A DNA stretch of 64,000 nucleotides from Megalobrama amblycephala (GCF_018812025.1 NC_063044.1:75487741-75551740); one strand, 5' to 3'; positions 1 to 11,539 are shown, counted from the stretch's first letter. The notes: generated from the letters alone by a model not told the origin. Program-made: numbers and translations.

Positions 1-1795
1 ATATGCTGATTTAGTTACTGTCTTTACATGGCTACTGAAACTCAGGTCTGACTCCAAAATCACACCAAGATTCCTGACTTGATTTTTAATTGTTTGACCC
101 CTAGAGTGAAGGTATGTGTTCACTTTGAGAACTTCATCTTTGTTTCCAAACGTAATGACGTAATGACAGTTTTGTCTTTGTTTAACTGAAGGAAGTTTTG
201 TTAATTTCATCAATGCATTGGCACAGAGAGTCAATGGGGCTGTAGTCATTAGGTGATAAGGCTAGGTAAATCTGGGTGTCATCTGCATAGCTGTGATATG
301 CAATTTGGTTCTTTCTCATTATTTGGATCAGTGGCAGCATATATAGGTTGAACAGGAGGGGTGCAAGTATTGAACCTTGAGGGACTCCACATGTCATGGA
401 TGTCCACTCAGACTTACGGTCACCGATACTCACATAATAACATTTCCCTTCTAAGTATGACCTGAACCATTAAAGGACCATCCCAGAAAGCCCAACCCAG
501 TTTTCCAGCCTGTCAAGAAGTATGTTGTGATCGACAGTGTCAAATGCAGCACTGAGGTTGAGTAGAACCAGCACTGATAATTTACCTGAATCTGTGTTTA
601 GGCGAATATCATTTATTATCTTTATGAGTGCTGTCTCTGTGCTGTGATGAGGTCGGAAACCAGATTGAAAGTTGTCAAAATATCCATTCAAGCTTAAGAA
701 CTTGTTCAGCTGATTGAAAACAACTTTTTCAGTGATCTTGCCTATGAAAGGAAGATTTGAGATTGGTCTGTATTTGCTCAATATGGTGTTATCCAGATTG
801 CTCTTTTTCAGGAGGGGCTTAACTTTTCAGGGATTTTGGAAAAGTCCCAGAGAGTGAGGCGTTTACCACTTCTAGGAGATCTGCTTCTAAACATTTAAAC
901 ACTTTTGTAAAAAGATGTGGGAAGTGTGTCAAGGGCGCAGGTTGATATTTTAAGGTGCTGTACTGTTTCTTCCAAAATTGTACCATCAATTGCTTCGAAA
1001 ACAGACATAATAGCTACTTTCTGAGGTTGTGATCTGATCTGTTTTACCCCACATGATCACCTTTCTGATATTATTAATTTTCTCAGAGAAGGAGGAAGCA
1101 AACTCACAGCATTTGCTGTCTGAGAGCATTTGACTGGGAATCTGACTTGGGGGGTTTGTTAGTCTCTCTACAGTAGCAAAAAGAGTGCGGGTGTTGTTTA
1201 AGTTTCTGTTTATAATATTTGAGAAGAAGGTCTGTCTAGCTTTGCCTAGTTCCACATTGAAAGCATGAAGGATATCTTTATAGATGTTATAATGGATTTC
1301 AAGTTTTGTCTTTCGCCACATGCGCTCAGCTTTTCTGCATTGTCTTTTCATATTTTGCACTGCTGTTGAGTTTCTCCATGGTGCTTTTTGTCTGCCACTT
1401 TTCTTCCTGACTTTCACGGGAGCAATGTTATCAATAACGTTCTGTACTTTTGAGTTAAAAGAATCAAGGAGAAAATCAACAGAGTCTGCAGATATGCTTG
1501 GTGTTAAAGATATAGCCTTCATAAACAGTGCATTAGTATTCTCATTTGAGTATTGCTTTTGACCAAGATAGATCTAGCTTCAACAGTCGGAGAGATCAAA
1601 ATATCAAAGAAAATACAGAAATGATCAGATAGTGCAACATCCTTAATGAAAATTGTTTAGACCCTTACTAATAATTAAATCTAGAGTGTGTCCACGATTG
1701 TGTGTAAGTCCATAGACAAGCTGAGTCAGATAAAAAGTATTCAAAACTGTTAGGATTTCTTTTGCCATATTGGATTCTGTATTTTCTATGAAGGT
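1..1795 (-). mobile_element. CR1/L2-type LINE fragment (endonuclease end to reverse transcriptase)
   Basis: Minus-strand non-LTR retrotransposon read from 1795 down to the window edge. Positions 1834-1643 encode the end of the APE endonuclease (GHTLDLIIS block). Positions 1522-986 encode the linker between endonuclease and reverse transcriptase, rich in basic residues. Positions 781-470 carry RT fingers/palm (YRPISNLPF, QSGFRPHHSTETAL, NLSAAFDTVDH) and 433-182 the VPQGS block and the YADDTQIY catalytic motif. The parts lie in different frames with stops between them, so the copy is dead. The clade (CR1/L2/jockey-like) is inferred from motif style. Confidence 0.85.
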
Positions 1796-1859
1796 TCTTG
1801 AAGATTTCACAGCACACAGGACAAATATAATCATCTTCAGCTGCTGAAGCCATTTTCAC
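1796..1859 (-). pseudogene. TRIM RING exon, N-terminal stub (unit 1)
   Basis: On the minus strand an ATG near 1848 opens MASAAEDDY followed by ICPVCCEIFKN, the first two zinc-binding cysteines (C-x2-C) of a fish TRIM RING finger. After about 20 codons the frame runs directly into LINE endonuclease sequence (junction near 1795). The stub lies downstream of ZNF1, as TRIM-A lies downstream of ZNF2 and TRIM-B downstream of ZNF3, so it is read as the TRIM member of unit 1. The rest of this TRIM would lie left of the window or is lost. E3-ligase function is impossible in this form. Confidence 0.7.
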
Positions 1860-2700
1860 TGTTTGGCATTAGTGGGACTGCATTGGCATGGTTCAAACCA
1901 TACTTATCTGACCGTTATCAGTTTGTAGTGGTAAACGAAGAGAGGTCATATCAATCACAAGTTCAAATGGAGTACCGCAAGGCTCAGTACTAGGACCGTT
2001 GCTTTTCACTCCGTACATGCTACCCTTGGGAGATATCATTAGGAAGCATGGCATAAGTTTTCACTGTTACGCTGATGATACTCAGCTCTATATTTCTTCG
2101 CGCCCTGACAAAAAGTACCAATTCACAAAATAACCAGAATGCATAGCTGACATAAAAATTGAATGACCAGAAATTTCTTACTACTAATTTCAGAAAAAAA
2201 AAACAGAGATTCTAATTTTTGTACCAAAAACTTCACGTAATAACCTAGAATACTGTCTAACACTTGATGGCTAGGAACCTTCGTCAGTTAGGAACCTGGG
2301 TGTGCTCTTTGATACCAATCTTTCATTTGAAGGCCATCTATACCTAGAATATCAAAATCAACTGCAGGCAGTAGATCCTTTTCCTATTTAGCACCTAAAC
2401 TTTGGAACAGTCTTCCTATAGTTCAGGAAGCAAACCCTGGACTAAAAACACATCTGTTTAAACTTGTATACACATAAACCATTATCTACTTCTATAATTC
2501 AAATCATGTTAATTGTTAGGCTGCACAGATTAGGTCAGCCGGAACTGGGAACATTTCCCAAAACACTTGATGCCTGCCACATCCAGGCCGTATCCAGATG
2601 AGATGAAGGACCTGCATCTAGACATGATGATAATGCAGCCCTGATGTTTCAACTAAACTGTCCCCTGTGAAGGCCCATTTCCCTTTCCTTTCCCTATGTA
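1860..2700 (+). mobile_element. Second CR1/L2-type LINE fragment, plus strand
   Basis: Plus-strand RT sequence begins near 1860 ([19 protein letters not shown]), continues through the [12 protein letters not shown] region with a frameshift, and reaches [11 protein letters not shown] near 2070. Downstream come the NLGVLFDTNLSFEGHL block (about 2290-2335) and the LAPKLWNSLP tail (about 2390-2420), then an apparent 3' UTR to about 2700. Internal deletions and frame changes make it a relic. It lies back to back with the preceding minus-strand LINE, with the TRIM stub between them. Confidence 0.75.
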
Positions 2701-2829
2701 TAGATAAAGCGTTTTCAAAATTATTCCAGTTCACATAAATTCTGCGGACAAAACAATTTTTTCTGTATTATGCGGACCAGCAAAGTAATTTGGCAAAAAT
2801 AACTTTTTTTAAAAGACCAAGCTTCTGCG

Positions 2830-3340
2830 CACATACACACTCAAACACGCAAACCTATAGACCGAACATGTAAATGAACAGCAAGAATGCATTCAACGAA
2901 ATTTAAGCAATCCATTACTACATGCTTCACAGATTCCATCTCTCCACACAAACATCTGCCATCTGGATGCTTGCCAACCATTGCTAGCCCATAATTCAGT
3001 GCACAATGTCCCAATCTTAATCTTGTGAATATCACACTATCCAACCTCTCTAATCTTGTGAATGATGTGTGCATTAATGTAGGCTGAACTGAAAAAAAAG
3101 CCTGTCTTTATTCCTTTCCTCCCATTCTTTCTGACATGGCCTCACTCTTCCTACCCTTTATTGCCATTAGTGCGGCATAAAACATTTTTCCCAGGTCTTT
3201 GTCCCTCCACCCACCCAAGGGCCCACAAAATCGCAATCTGAGTTTAATACATAATTGAGGTGATTCTGCAAAGTGTTGTAAGAGGGTGGAGTTTATGATC
3301 ACATGGGTGTGCTCAAACAACATGTACAACAACCAACATG
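2830..3340 (-). mobile_element. Non-LTR retrotransposon C-terminal fragment (I/Nimb-like)
   Basis: Minus-strand positions 3074-2841 encode FTRLRLGHCALNYGL followed by GKHPDGRCLCGEMESVKHV and a final cysteine. This matches the RLRLGH...GKH...C-x-C...E.HV..DC region found after RNase H in some I-clade LINE ORF2 proteins. Positions 3332-3108 hold another open stretch with no motif I recognise. The clade name is tentative. Confidence 0.5.
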
Positions 3341-3560
3341 CACATTCCCAAATTTCTCTATATCCTAATTATTGTTAATATGTAATTCATTATTTCCAGG
3401 AGCTCATTGCTTCTACCTTTAATTAAACTGCTAAAAAAGATTGTAAACTGCCTAAATTATTACGTTATTAGCTAACTGCATTCTTTAAATTGTAATGTTG
3501 ACATGCATTCTCTATGTATCGTGAAAAGCGCTATACAAATAAAAGTGAAAAAAAAAAAGA
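3341..3560 (+). repeat. LINE 3' tail with terminal A-run
   Basis: AT-rich sequence ending in GAAAAGCGCTATACAAATAAA and an A-run (about 3549-3559), the typical 3' end of L2-like fish LINEs and the SINEs that share their tails. It may belong to the plus-strand LINE at 1860-2700, split by the minus-strand fragment at 2830-3340. Confidence 0.55.
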
Positions 3561-3652
3561 AACAACTGGAACCGTGCCTTATCAATCTATGAACCGTTCA
3601 GCCTGACGATGGAAAAGTGGGTTTTGTTTCTCAGCACATAAAGATGAACTAC

Positions 3653-5328
3653 TTACTGTGTTTTAAGACTGTGGTGATGTGGTTTCTCCACTGCATGGAT
3701 CTTCACATGTGACTTCAGGTTACTTTTAAAACCGAAACTCATTCCACACTGATTACACGTGTGAGGCTTCTCTCTGCTGTGGATCCTCTCATGTGATTTC
3801 AGAGATGATGACTGACTGAATCTCTTGTCACAGTGTGAACACTTGTAAGGATTTTCTCCAGTGTGGATCCTCTCATGTGTTTTCAGATTTGCTAACTGAC
3901 TGAATCTGTTGTCACAGTGTGAACACTTGTAAGGTTTCTCTCCAGTGTGGATCCTCTCATGTCTTTTCAGATTTGCTAACTGACTGAATCTCTTGTCACA
4001 GTGTGAACACTTGTGAGGTTTTTCTCCAGTGTGGATCCTCTCATGTGTTTTCAGAGGTCCTGACAGACTGAATCTCTTGTCACAGTATGAACACTTGTGA
4101 GGTTTTTCTCCAGTGTGGATCCTCTCATGCGTTTTAAGAGTTGCTAACTGACTGAATCTCTTGTCACAGTATGAACACTTGTAAGGTTTCTCTCCAGTGT
4201 GGATCCTCTCATGTCTTTTCAGATTTGCTAACTGACTGAATCTCTTGTCACAGTGTGAACACTTGTGAGGTTTTTCTCCAGTGTGGATCATCTCATGTGT
4301 TTTCAGAGGTCCTGACAGACTGAATCTCTTGTCACAGTATGAACACTTGTGAGGTTTTTCTCCAGTGTGGATCCTCTCGTGCGTTTTAAGAGTTGCTAAC
4401 TGACTGAATCTCTTGTCACAGTATGAACACTTGAAAAGTTTTTCTCCAGTGTGGATCCTCTCATGTGTTTTTAGATTTTCTAACACACTGAATCTCTTGT
4501 CACTGTGTGAACACTTGAAAGGTTTTTCTCCGGTGTGGATCCTCTCATGTCTTTTCAGATTTGCTAACTGACTGAATCTCTTGTCACAGTGTGAACACTT
4601 GTAAGGTTTTTCTCCAGCGTGAATTCTCTGGTGCTGTTTTAAACGGCTTCCTGAAGTAAAAGTCTTTTCACACTCAAAGCACATGTACTCTCTCACACCA
4701 TTATGAAGTTTCTCATGCTCTTGTAAACTACACAGCTGTGAAAAACTCTTTCCACACACAGAACATGAATGTGGCTTCTCCTTCATATGAACTGTCAGGT
4801 GTTTTTTCAGGTCTGATGCCCTAAGAAATTTCCTTCCGCAGTGATGACATGTGTACTTCTTCTCTCCAGTGTGGATCTGCATGTGAAGCTTAAGATATTC
4901 TTTGTCTATGAATTTCTTCCCACACTGATGACATACGAATAGCTTTTCTCCAGTGTGGATTCTCACGTGTGTCGTTAGTTGTGATGATTGACTGAAACTC
5001 TTCCCACATTGATGGCATACATAAGGCTTCTCTCCAATGTGAACTCTCATGTGATAATTAAGAGATGCCTTTTGTATGAAGCTCTTCCTGCATTGAACAC
5101 ACTTGTACGGCTTCTCTCCAGTATGAACTCTCATGTGAATCTCAAGATGACATTTGTATGTGAAACTCTTTCCACACTGAGTGCAGGTTGTATATGTCTT
5201 GTCTCTTCTTCTCTTTAAAAATGTGTTATTAGTCTTTGAGTGACTCAAATGTTTTTCTCCAGGTTTGACATGATGTTTCTCCTCCACTTCACTCAGTTCT
5301 TTACTCTCCTCATTCTCTTCCATTATGT
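3653..5328 (-). CDS. ZNF1: poly-C2H2 zinc-finger protein, 18 fingers (last coding exon)
   Basis: Predicted nuclear DNA-binding protein. The exon opens at 5328 after a clear acceptor (pyrimidine tract and TTTTCAG), with ATG at 5323 and stop at 3653, giving 556 residues. An acidic leader ([18 protein letters not shown]) precedes 18 C2H2 fingers joined by TGEKP-type linkers from about residue 50 to the end. Fingers 1-7 resemble those of the other two copies; fingers 8-17 are of the CSHCDKRFS type. Finger 9 has lost its second cysteine (Ser codon at 4502-4504). Fingers 10-12 are almost identical to 13-15 because of a 252-bp tandem duplication. The sequence upstream of 5328 stays open but is intron. 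No separate acidic leader exon of the kind common in cyprinid ZNF genes was found, so the start is the best available guess. The untranslated first exon is at 14930. Confidence 0.9.
3929..4432 (-). repeat. 252-bp tandem duplication of a three-finger block
   Basis: Positions 3929-4180 and 4181-4432 are adjacent, nearly identical 252-bp copies (84 codons, exactly three fingers), differing at a few bases such as the Arg/Met change before the final IH of one finger. The frame is kept. Near identity suggests a recent unequal exchange. Confidence 0.9.
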
Positions 5329-5559
5329 CTGAAAAGAAAGAAAAAAATGTCAATTTCATTTTCAGTACATCAAACCAATTCAAAGAGAGGAATATGAAGA
5401 GAAAGGACATAGAAGTGAAAGGACAATGTCGACCAGATAAAATTCAAGTTGGTGTAAACTCAATCTATGATTTCAACCAGGGATATAAATTTAAACAAAT
5501 TCCCATGACCGATCCTTGTTTAAATAAATCAAATAAATCCGTGTGACCTCTAACGGTCC

Positions 5560-5769
5560 TTGCCACTTTGCAAGTAATCTAGAGCTCGAAGTTGGAAGTA
5601 ATACAAGCACATAAATTGGTTCCCCTATTGTACAGCAGGCTTTGTTTGTCCTGAGCCTGTAACAAATTTTCTTAGATAGCTGCCCCAAAGTGCGGAGTTT
5701 TGTTCTCAGTTCCAGTACATGGTTTGTGTCATATCTTCTCATTTTATTACAAGAAGAAACCTCACCCAA
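5560..5769 (-). mobile_element. Ty3/gypsy integrase C-terminal fragment
   Basis: Minus-strand reading 5769 to about 5560 contains HVLELRTKLRTL, then VLVLLPTSSSRLLAKWQGPLEV, the signature of the integrase C-terminal region of fish Ty3/gypsy retrotransposons. No other part of that element is adjacent. It lies in intron 1 of ZNF1. Confidence 0.7.
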
Positions 5770-5794
5770 TCAAAGAGAATCTTAAACTACTGCT

Positions 5795-6116
5795 TTCACG
5801 GGCCCGAAAAGTTGTTTAGAATGCCTTTGGGATTCTTGCTGCACAATGGAGTATCTACCACCGGTTGATTGGAGTGAGCCCTGCAAATGTGGATGCCATT
5901 GTGAAAGCAACAGTGGCCCTTCATAACTTCCAGAGGTGGAACTCCACAGCAGAAGGACCTGTCCCACAGGAAGAACAGCACATCCCTGCACTTACACGTG
6001 CAAGGAGAGTGGGCACCAACAACTCCACCCAAGAGGCCATGGCTGTTCGGGAGTCCTTCAACAGGTACTTTTCTTCTGCCACTGGTGAAGTGCCCTGGCA
6101 ACACAACATAGCCTGA
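5795..6116 (+). mobile_element. PIF/Harbinger transposase (HARBI1-like) C-terminal remnant
   Basis: Plus-strand frame from 5795 reads ARKVV, an in-frame TAG, NAFGILAAQWSIYHR, then IGVSPANVDAIVKATVALHNF and a variable tail to the stop near 6114. The V..AFG.L..RW and IV.A...LHNF blocks are typical of the C-terminal part of the Harbinger DDE nuclease. The catalytic acidic residues lie upstream and are absent. Confidence 0.7.
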
Positions 6117-6298
6117 TCTGCCCACCTGTCATCTCTGCATCCCTCACCTGCTGCTGCCTTTCATAACACAAAGGCTATTTTAAGAGCCATTCACTTATTC
6201 TTGAAAGATCTGATTCCTGACTAAACATACACATTGCATGCACACATTACATCTGGCATGTGTTTTGATAGTTTGGAAAAAACATTTGCAACTGCAAC

Positions 6299-7238
6299 CA
6301 GGGGCGCCGTTGACACGGGGGACAGGGGGGGTCAGGACCCCCGCAGTTTTGAAAAGAGAGAAATCGACCCCCGCACTTTTGATAAGGGCTTCAATTAGTC
6401 AAACTATATCATCTTTTAGCTTAGGATATTTTCTTTCAAATGAGTCCATTTTCACATTTCTGTAAATAATCAACTGTTTTGTCACGGATGTGAACAGGAA
6501 ATGCGCTCTCGAACGGAGAAACAAGCGATCTCCAAGCAATCGATCAGAGCATGCTAACGTTTTAGGACAGGTCAATGGTATATAAATCATGCCCGAACGT
6601 TAGCGTTTGTCAGTCAAGCCAAACCGTCCATTCAGAAACCGAGAAATTTGACACTTTAAGGTAAGGAGGCTGATCTGTCAGGTTGATGCGCGAGCTGGAT
6701 TGACTGAAGTTTTCGTGAGGATTTATAGTTTATGGACTGTTTCGATTTCGGTAATTACATCTAGAAAGGTAAAAGCATTGATGGCATCTATAAAAGAGAT
6801 CTCTGAAAGCGAAACAAAAGTGATTATTGCCTCGACCAGCAACGCAGAGGGGAGGACACACGAGAGGAGCGTTTAATAGGTATGTGTATGGGCTACTGTA
6901 ATACTGCATAATGCTTATCAGTGGCATGCACTTTGATTGCGAAAGTGAAAGTGCTCTTTGCGGTCGCATCGCGGTGCCCCCCGTGTTCCCATTTCTCCCG
7001 ATGTGAACCGTGAGCTCCAGTCCATTACAATGTAAGGCGGTTAAGGCCCGGGCATACTTCATTTCCCACATTCCCACTAAGCCCTTCAAAGAAGCTCCTT
7101 TGCCCATGAGCGTGGAAAGACGCATGCACACGTGCACCGCCCATGGTGATTTACATGTACATTTATTCATTAACAACACCCCCCCCCCCCCCAATGCAGT
7201 TTGGCCCCCCCACTTTGAAAATGTCTCCTGCGCCCCTG
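6299..7238. mobile_element. Non-autonomous hAT-type element, 940 bp
   Basis: Terminal inverted repeats start CAGGGGCGCC on the left and end GCGCCCCTG on the right, flanked by a perfect 8-bp direct repeat ACTGCAAC (6291-6298 and 7239-7246). Ends and duplication length fit the hAT superfamily. G/C-runs lie close to both ends. No transposase is encoded. Confidence 0.85.
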
Positions 7239-7246
7239 ACTGCAAC

Positions 7247-7652
7247 TGCATCGTTCATACACTAAACGATGAATTACCACTTTACATCTGAATCAAAACA
7301 CAATTCATGAACTCAAGTCTGTTACAAAATAACTGGATTTTTTAACAGTTTGCTTGGACAATGTTTGTCCTATACTTAAGTTACAGAAATAAGGCCAAAA
7401 AAATATATATTAAACCCATGTTCACAAGACTTCTGGGTATTGGAGGTTGTAGACTAGAGTTTTTGCTTCAAAATTATGTAAAAATTATCCTGCCTGCTTG
7501 TTCATATAAAACAATATATTGATTTACATTTTGTAAGACACTTTTTGTCATTAAAACAGTATGTGTGGAGGAGTGAATAATCATGATTAATGCTGCGATT
7601 CATACCTGAGAAGACAAAAGATTTGCATAATGACCTCTAATTACCTGCATAT
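7247..7652. other. AT-rich intronic sequence without recognisable feature
   Basis: Between the hAT-type element and the inverted-repeat arm I see only AT-rich, non-coding sequence. Confidence 0.5.
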
Positions 7653-8935
7653 TAATGAGCTCTTTCAGTCAGGTAGGCTGTGAAAAAACCCTCTGTGATC
7701 ATGCTGATAACAGGATTAATGTCCACTCTTAACAAAAAAACATGATTTTTGTGATCTTATGCCTGTATTATTGCACATCATGTGAAGAAAATGTTGTAGG
7801 CCTATGTTAAATTACACTACCAGTCAAAATATTGACGCATTACTAATGTTTTTAAAAGAATAAGTCTCAAGTCTCTAACCAAATAATGGTTTTCTATTTT
7901 AATATACTTTAAAATATAATGTATTTCTGTGATGCAAAGCATCTGAACATTCCTACCTCTATGGCATTTCACATAGGCTACAATATTTGTTATAATATAT
8001 AGCCTAAATGTTAATGTGCAGGTGACAAACTATACATCATTGAAAAGATTCAAGACTCAAGCTTTACATTTTGACCTCTGTTTTACTCTGAAAATCTTAT
8101 ATTGACTGTAATTTCTTAATATGCTTATAAGCATGCACATTTGGAGAAATATTAATGGATTCTCATATGTTTATGTCAATTTCCTATACAGAGGAGTTAT
8201 ATTTATTCTATATTTATTGTCATCACTGTGAGCGCTGGATACTCTGTTTTCAATTCATACTTGCAGCCGGAGGGCGCTCTGTGCACCTTTAGTCCACAAA
8301 TGCCTCCTAAAGAAGAACAGGCCATGTGACATTCTAGGAATTAACAAAGGCTTCCAGAGATTGCTAACCATGGCTTTAACCTACAGATAAACAATTTTCA
8401 AGACAATAAATACACGATAGAGACGATGTATACATGTATTGCCTCAGAATTTGCGTCTGAATAGCGCTCGCTCCATGGGCGTGGCTGCATTAGCCGATAA
8501 TGAGCTGAATCACGGGTGTCTGACGTGTCTCTTTTCATACAGATTACATAAACAGATTTTTTGTTTTTGATTTGACTTACATGATTTAAAAACTGACATT
8601 TCAATGTTTCTTTAGACATAAGTCTAATTTTTTTGTGATTAGTATTCACTAAGTTACACTTCATTTTCTGAGAACTATCAGATTGGACTTCATTCAGAGG
8701 GAGATGACAGATCACGCATCATGTTAGTTTTCTTTATTTTGCAAAAAGCACAACATTTTGTTTTTACTCTGCGTGTACACAAATAAAAGAAGATATTCCA
8801 CAGATTAAAATGGTGTATAGCTCTTAATTGTATGTGCAACATTGATGGAGTATTTTGAGTCTCTTTCACACTGGTAAGAAAAAAACCGAGGTGGTATTGC
8901 CGGCGATACCTCCGACTCGAGGGAGTTAAGGTAAG
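7653..8935 (+). repeat. Left arm of a ~1-1.3 kb inverted repeat
   Basis: From TAATGAGCT near 7653 to the GAGGGAGTTAAG end near 8935, this sequence matches the reverse complement of 11540-12542 over most of its length. Shared blocks include CGGAGGGCGCTCTGTGCACC, the CACTTCATTTTCTGAGAAC block and the CACACTGGTAAGAAAAAAAC block. The left arm has extra AT-rich sequence (about 7705-8180). Confidence 0.75.
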
Positions 8936-9192
8936 TTTTCAGAATGTGTGTATGTTATAGAATAAAAAAATTTAAGTATTCGAACATTAAAGTTGACATC
9001 AAGGAACAAATGATATCAAGAAGCTATTTCTCACGAAAACTCAGCCCTATGTAAAACAGACAAGAATTCCATTTCAACTTCACTTTTTTTTTTTCACGTG
9101 ACAGGTTTCTGAAACGTGGAGCCAGACTTAAAAGAAAAAGCTCCTCCTCATCTGCAGACTAGTTGAGCACATTCATCAACTGATTATCAAAC

Positions 9193-9690
9193 TCATCCTT
9201 CTGCCTCTGCCTTTTTTTGGTCTTCATTGATCTTTTTGGTGCTGGCGTAGGGTACTGCAGGTACATGCGATACATGGGGTGCTGAGGTAGATGGGGTCTC
9301 CCCGGTTTGAGTAGAAGGATCAGACAGACTCAGAGTATCAGAAGATTCAGTGGCCAGAACTGCAGGAGTAGATGGGGAGCTGGGAGACACATCAGTCAGG
9401 GTAAGGGTAAAGGTTTCAGTTGGGTTACCAAGTGGTGATGACTGAGCAGCCAGGGGTGATGAGGTAACCTGGAGGGCGTGGGGGCTAGAGGATCTCTCTT
9501 CTAGGGATGGGGACATATTGGAGGAAGTGGCCCTCTCTCTGACATGAGGCTCCAAGAAACTCATAATGGAGAAATACCTCCATGTGGTTTTCTATTCTGC
9601 CCCTGCACCACTCTTCCTCTCCCTCATGGCCTTTCTCTCCTTTATATATCTGTCCCTGAGATTTTTCCAATGCCTTTTACACTGATCCTC
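9193..9690 (-). pseudogene. MADF (Myb/SANT-like) protein of a Harbinger-type transposon
   Basis: Minus-strand reading from about 9690 gives EDQCKRHWKNLRDRYIKERK, then a basic stretch, an in-frame TAG, WRYFSIMSFLEPHV, and a Ser/Thr/Pro-rich tail ending at 9193. CK..W.NLRDR and W.y...M.FL.PHV are hallmark parts of the MADF DNA-binding domain. Harbinger transposons carry such a protein as second ORF, needed for nuclear import and binding of the transposase. The TAG and the missing N-terminus make it a relic. A HARBI1-like nuclease remnant lies 3 kb away in convergent orientation; whether both came from one element is unproven. Confidence 0.65.
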
Positions 9691-9889
9691 TAAATAAATG
9701 GAGGAAATGTGTTACTTTTTTATTAATACATTGAAAACTGAACCTCTAACAGGTATAGAGCTATCCATGGGGAACACTTATCAAAACCTAAACTATGTTA
9801 ACACATATTGCCTACCAACATGCTACCTGACTGTAAAAACACACCTGACATGCCTACTTTAAATTTAAATCTGTATGTTTAGGATGGTA

Positions 9890-11536
9890 GCCCACTTGTA
9901 GTTTTTGGCAATTTCAACATTCATCTTGAGAAGCCTTATGCTTCAGACTTCTTCTCTCTTCTAGCCTCATTCGATCTCAATCGGCTTATCACCACAAGTA
10001 CACACAAATCTGGCAACCAACTTGACCTCATTTACACATGCAACTGCATCACTGACAACATTTTGGTAAAACCTCTGCACATTTCCAATCATTTCTTCAT
10101 TACTTTTAATCTACAACTCCCCATTTGTTCACCACCAACCCCTCTATCAGTTACCTTCAGACAAATCCTGCACTATCTTTCTTCTTCTCCTCTGTCCCCC
10201 TCCACCACCACCCACCTCCTCCCTACCTGCTGATAATTTTGCTAATTTTTTCACTGACAAAACATCTACCATCAGCAGTCAGTTCTCCGCTCCACACACA
10301 CAGGAACTCAGACCAACCACACACATAGCCACACACCTCCTCTCTTCATTCTCCCCCCTCACCGAGACAGAAGTATCCAAATTTCTTCTCTTCAGTCATC
10401 CCACTACATGCCCTCTAGATCCCATCCCCTCACACCTTCTACAAGCTATCGCTCCCACACTTTTACCAGCACTTACACACATCATCAACACATCTCTCCA
10501 CACTGGCAATTTCCCTAACACATTCAAGCAGGCTCGGGTAACCCCACTGCTCAAAAACCCACATTAAACACGTCTCTTGTAGACAGCTACAGACCTGTTT
10601 CTCTCCTACCATTCATAGCAAAAACACTTGAACGAGTTGTTTTCAACCAGGTGTCATCTTTCCTCTCACTGAGCAACCAATTGGACGTCAACCAATCTGG
10701 TTTCAAGAGTGGCCACTCGACCGAGACTGCACTACTGTCGGTCATGGAATCCTTGCGGATTGCAAAAGCTAATTCCAAATCATCAGTTCTCATTCGGCTC
10801 AATCTATCTGCTGCTTTTGACACGGTGAATCATCAGATCCTTCTGTCCACCCTCTCATCACTGGGCATCACAGATACTCCACTTCACTGGTTCGAATCCT
10901 ATCTCACAGGAAGGTCTTTCAGGGTTGCCTGGAGAGGGGAGGTATCCAAAGCTCATCAACTGACCACAGGGGTTCCTCAGGGTTCAGTTCTTGGACCCCC
11001 CCCTCTTCTCCATTTACACTACATCACTTGGTCCCATCATTCAGGCACATGGTTTCTCCTACCATTGCTATGCTGATGACACACAACTCTTCCTTTCATT
11101 CCAACCAGATGATCCCACAGTAGCTGCATGAATCTAAAGCTGTCTGGCGGACATCTCGGCATGGATGAAAAATCATCATCTACAGCTCAACCTGGCTAAG
11201 ACTGAGCTTCTCGTCTTCCCTGCCAATCTGACTCTACACAACTTCTGGTCCAGGCTCTGGTCATTTCTAAGCTTGATTACTGCTATGCTCTTCTGGCTGG
11301 ACTGCCATCGTGCAATCAAACCTCTACAAATGATTCAGAACGCTGCAGCACATCTCGTCTTCAACGAGCCCAAAAGAGCCCACATCACTCCTCTCTCCAT
11401 CTCTCTGCACTGGCTACCACTTGCTGATCACATCAAATTCAAGGCGTTGACGCTTGCTTACAGATCTACCACAGGCTCAGCACCCTCCTATTTCCACTCA
11501 CTCTTACAAGTCTACACTCCTACCAGAAGCCTACAC
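9890..11536 (+). mobile_element. CR1/L2-type LINE, plus strand, internally deleted
   Basis: Endonuclease tail near 9890-10080 (FGNFNIHLEKP, GNQLDLIYTC), damaged linker, then RT from about 10580 ([58 protein letters not shown]). The Y-A/Y-DDTQLF site near 11070 is out of frame with the preceding part. Positions 11165-11230 (WMKNHHLQLNLAKTELLVFP) jump directly to the C-terminal IQNAAAHLVF..HWLPL region, showing an internal deletion at about 11240. Coding ends at YTPTRSLH where the right inverted-repeat arm begins. Confidence 0.85.
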
Positions 11537-11539
11537 TTA

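Noticed and set aside
5329..5410. N-terminal extension of ZNF1 (hydrophobic SFLFIFL stretch) as a signal peptide
   Set aside because: It lies upstream of a strong splice acceptor (TTTTCAG), is conserved as intron in all three paralogs, and a secretory signal makes no sense for this family. The same holds upstream of 54014 for ZNF3.
6399..7291. Several open frames of 60-170 codons
   Set aside because: They all lie within or across the ends of a non-autonomous hAT-type element, overlap on both strands and show no domain.
10888..10900. GGTTCGAATCC, a tRNA B-box-like string
   Set aside because: It lies inside LINE RT coding sequence (HWFESYL) and no A box or cloverleaf could be built around it.
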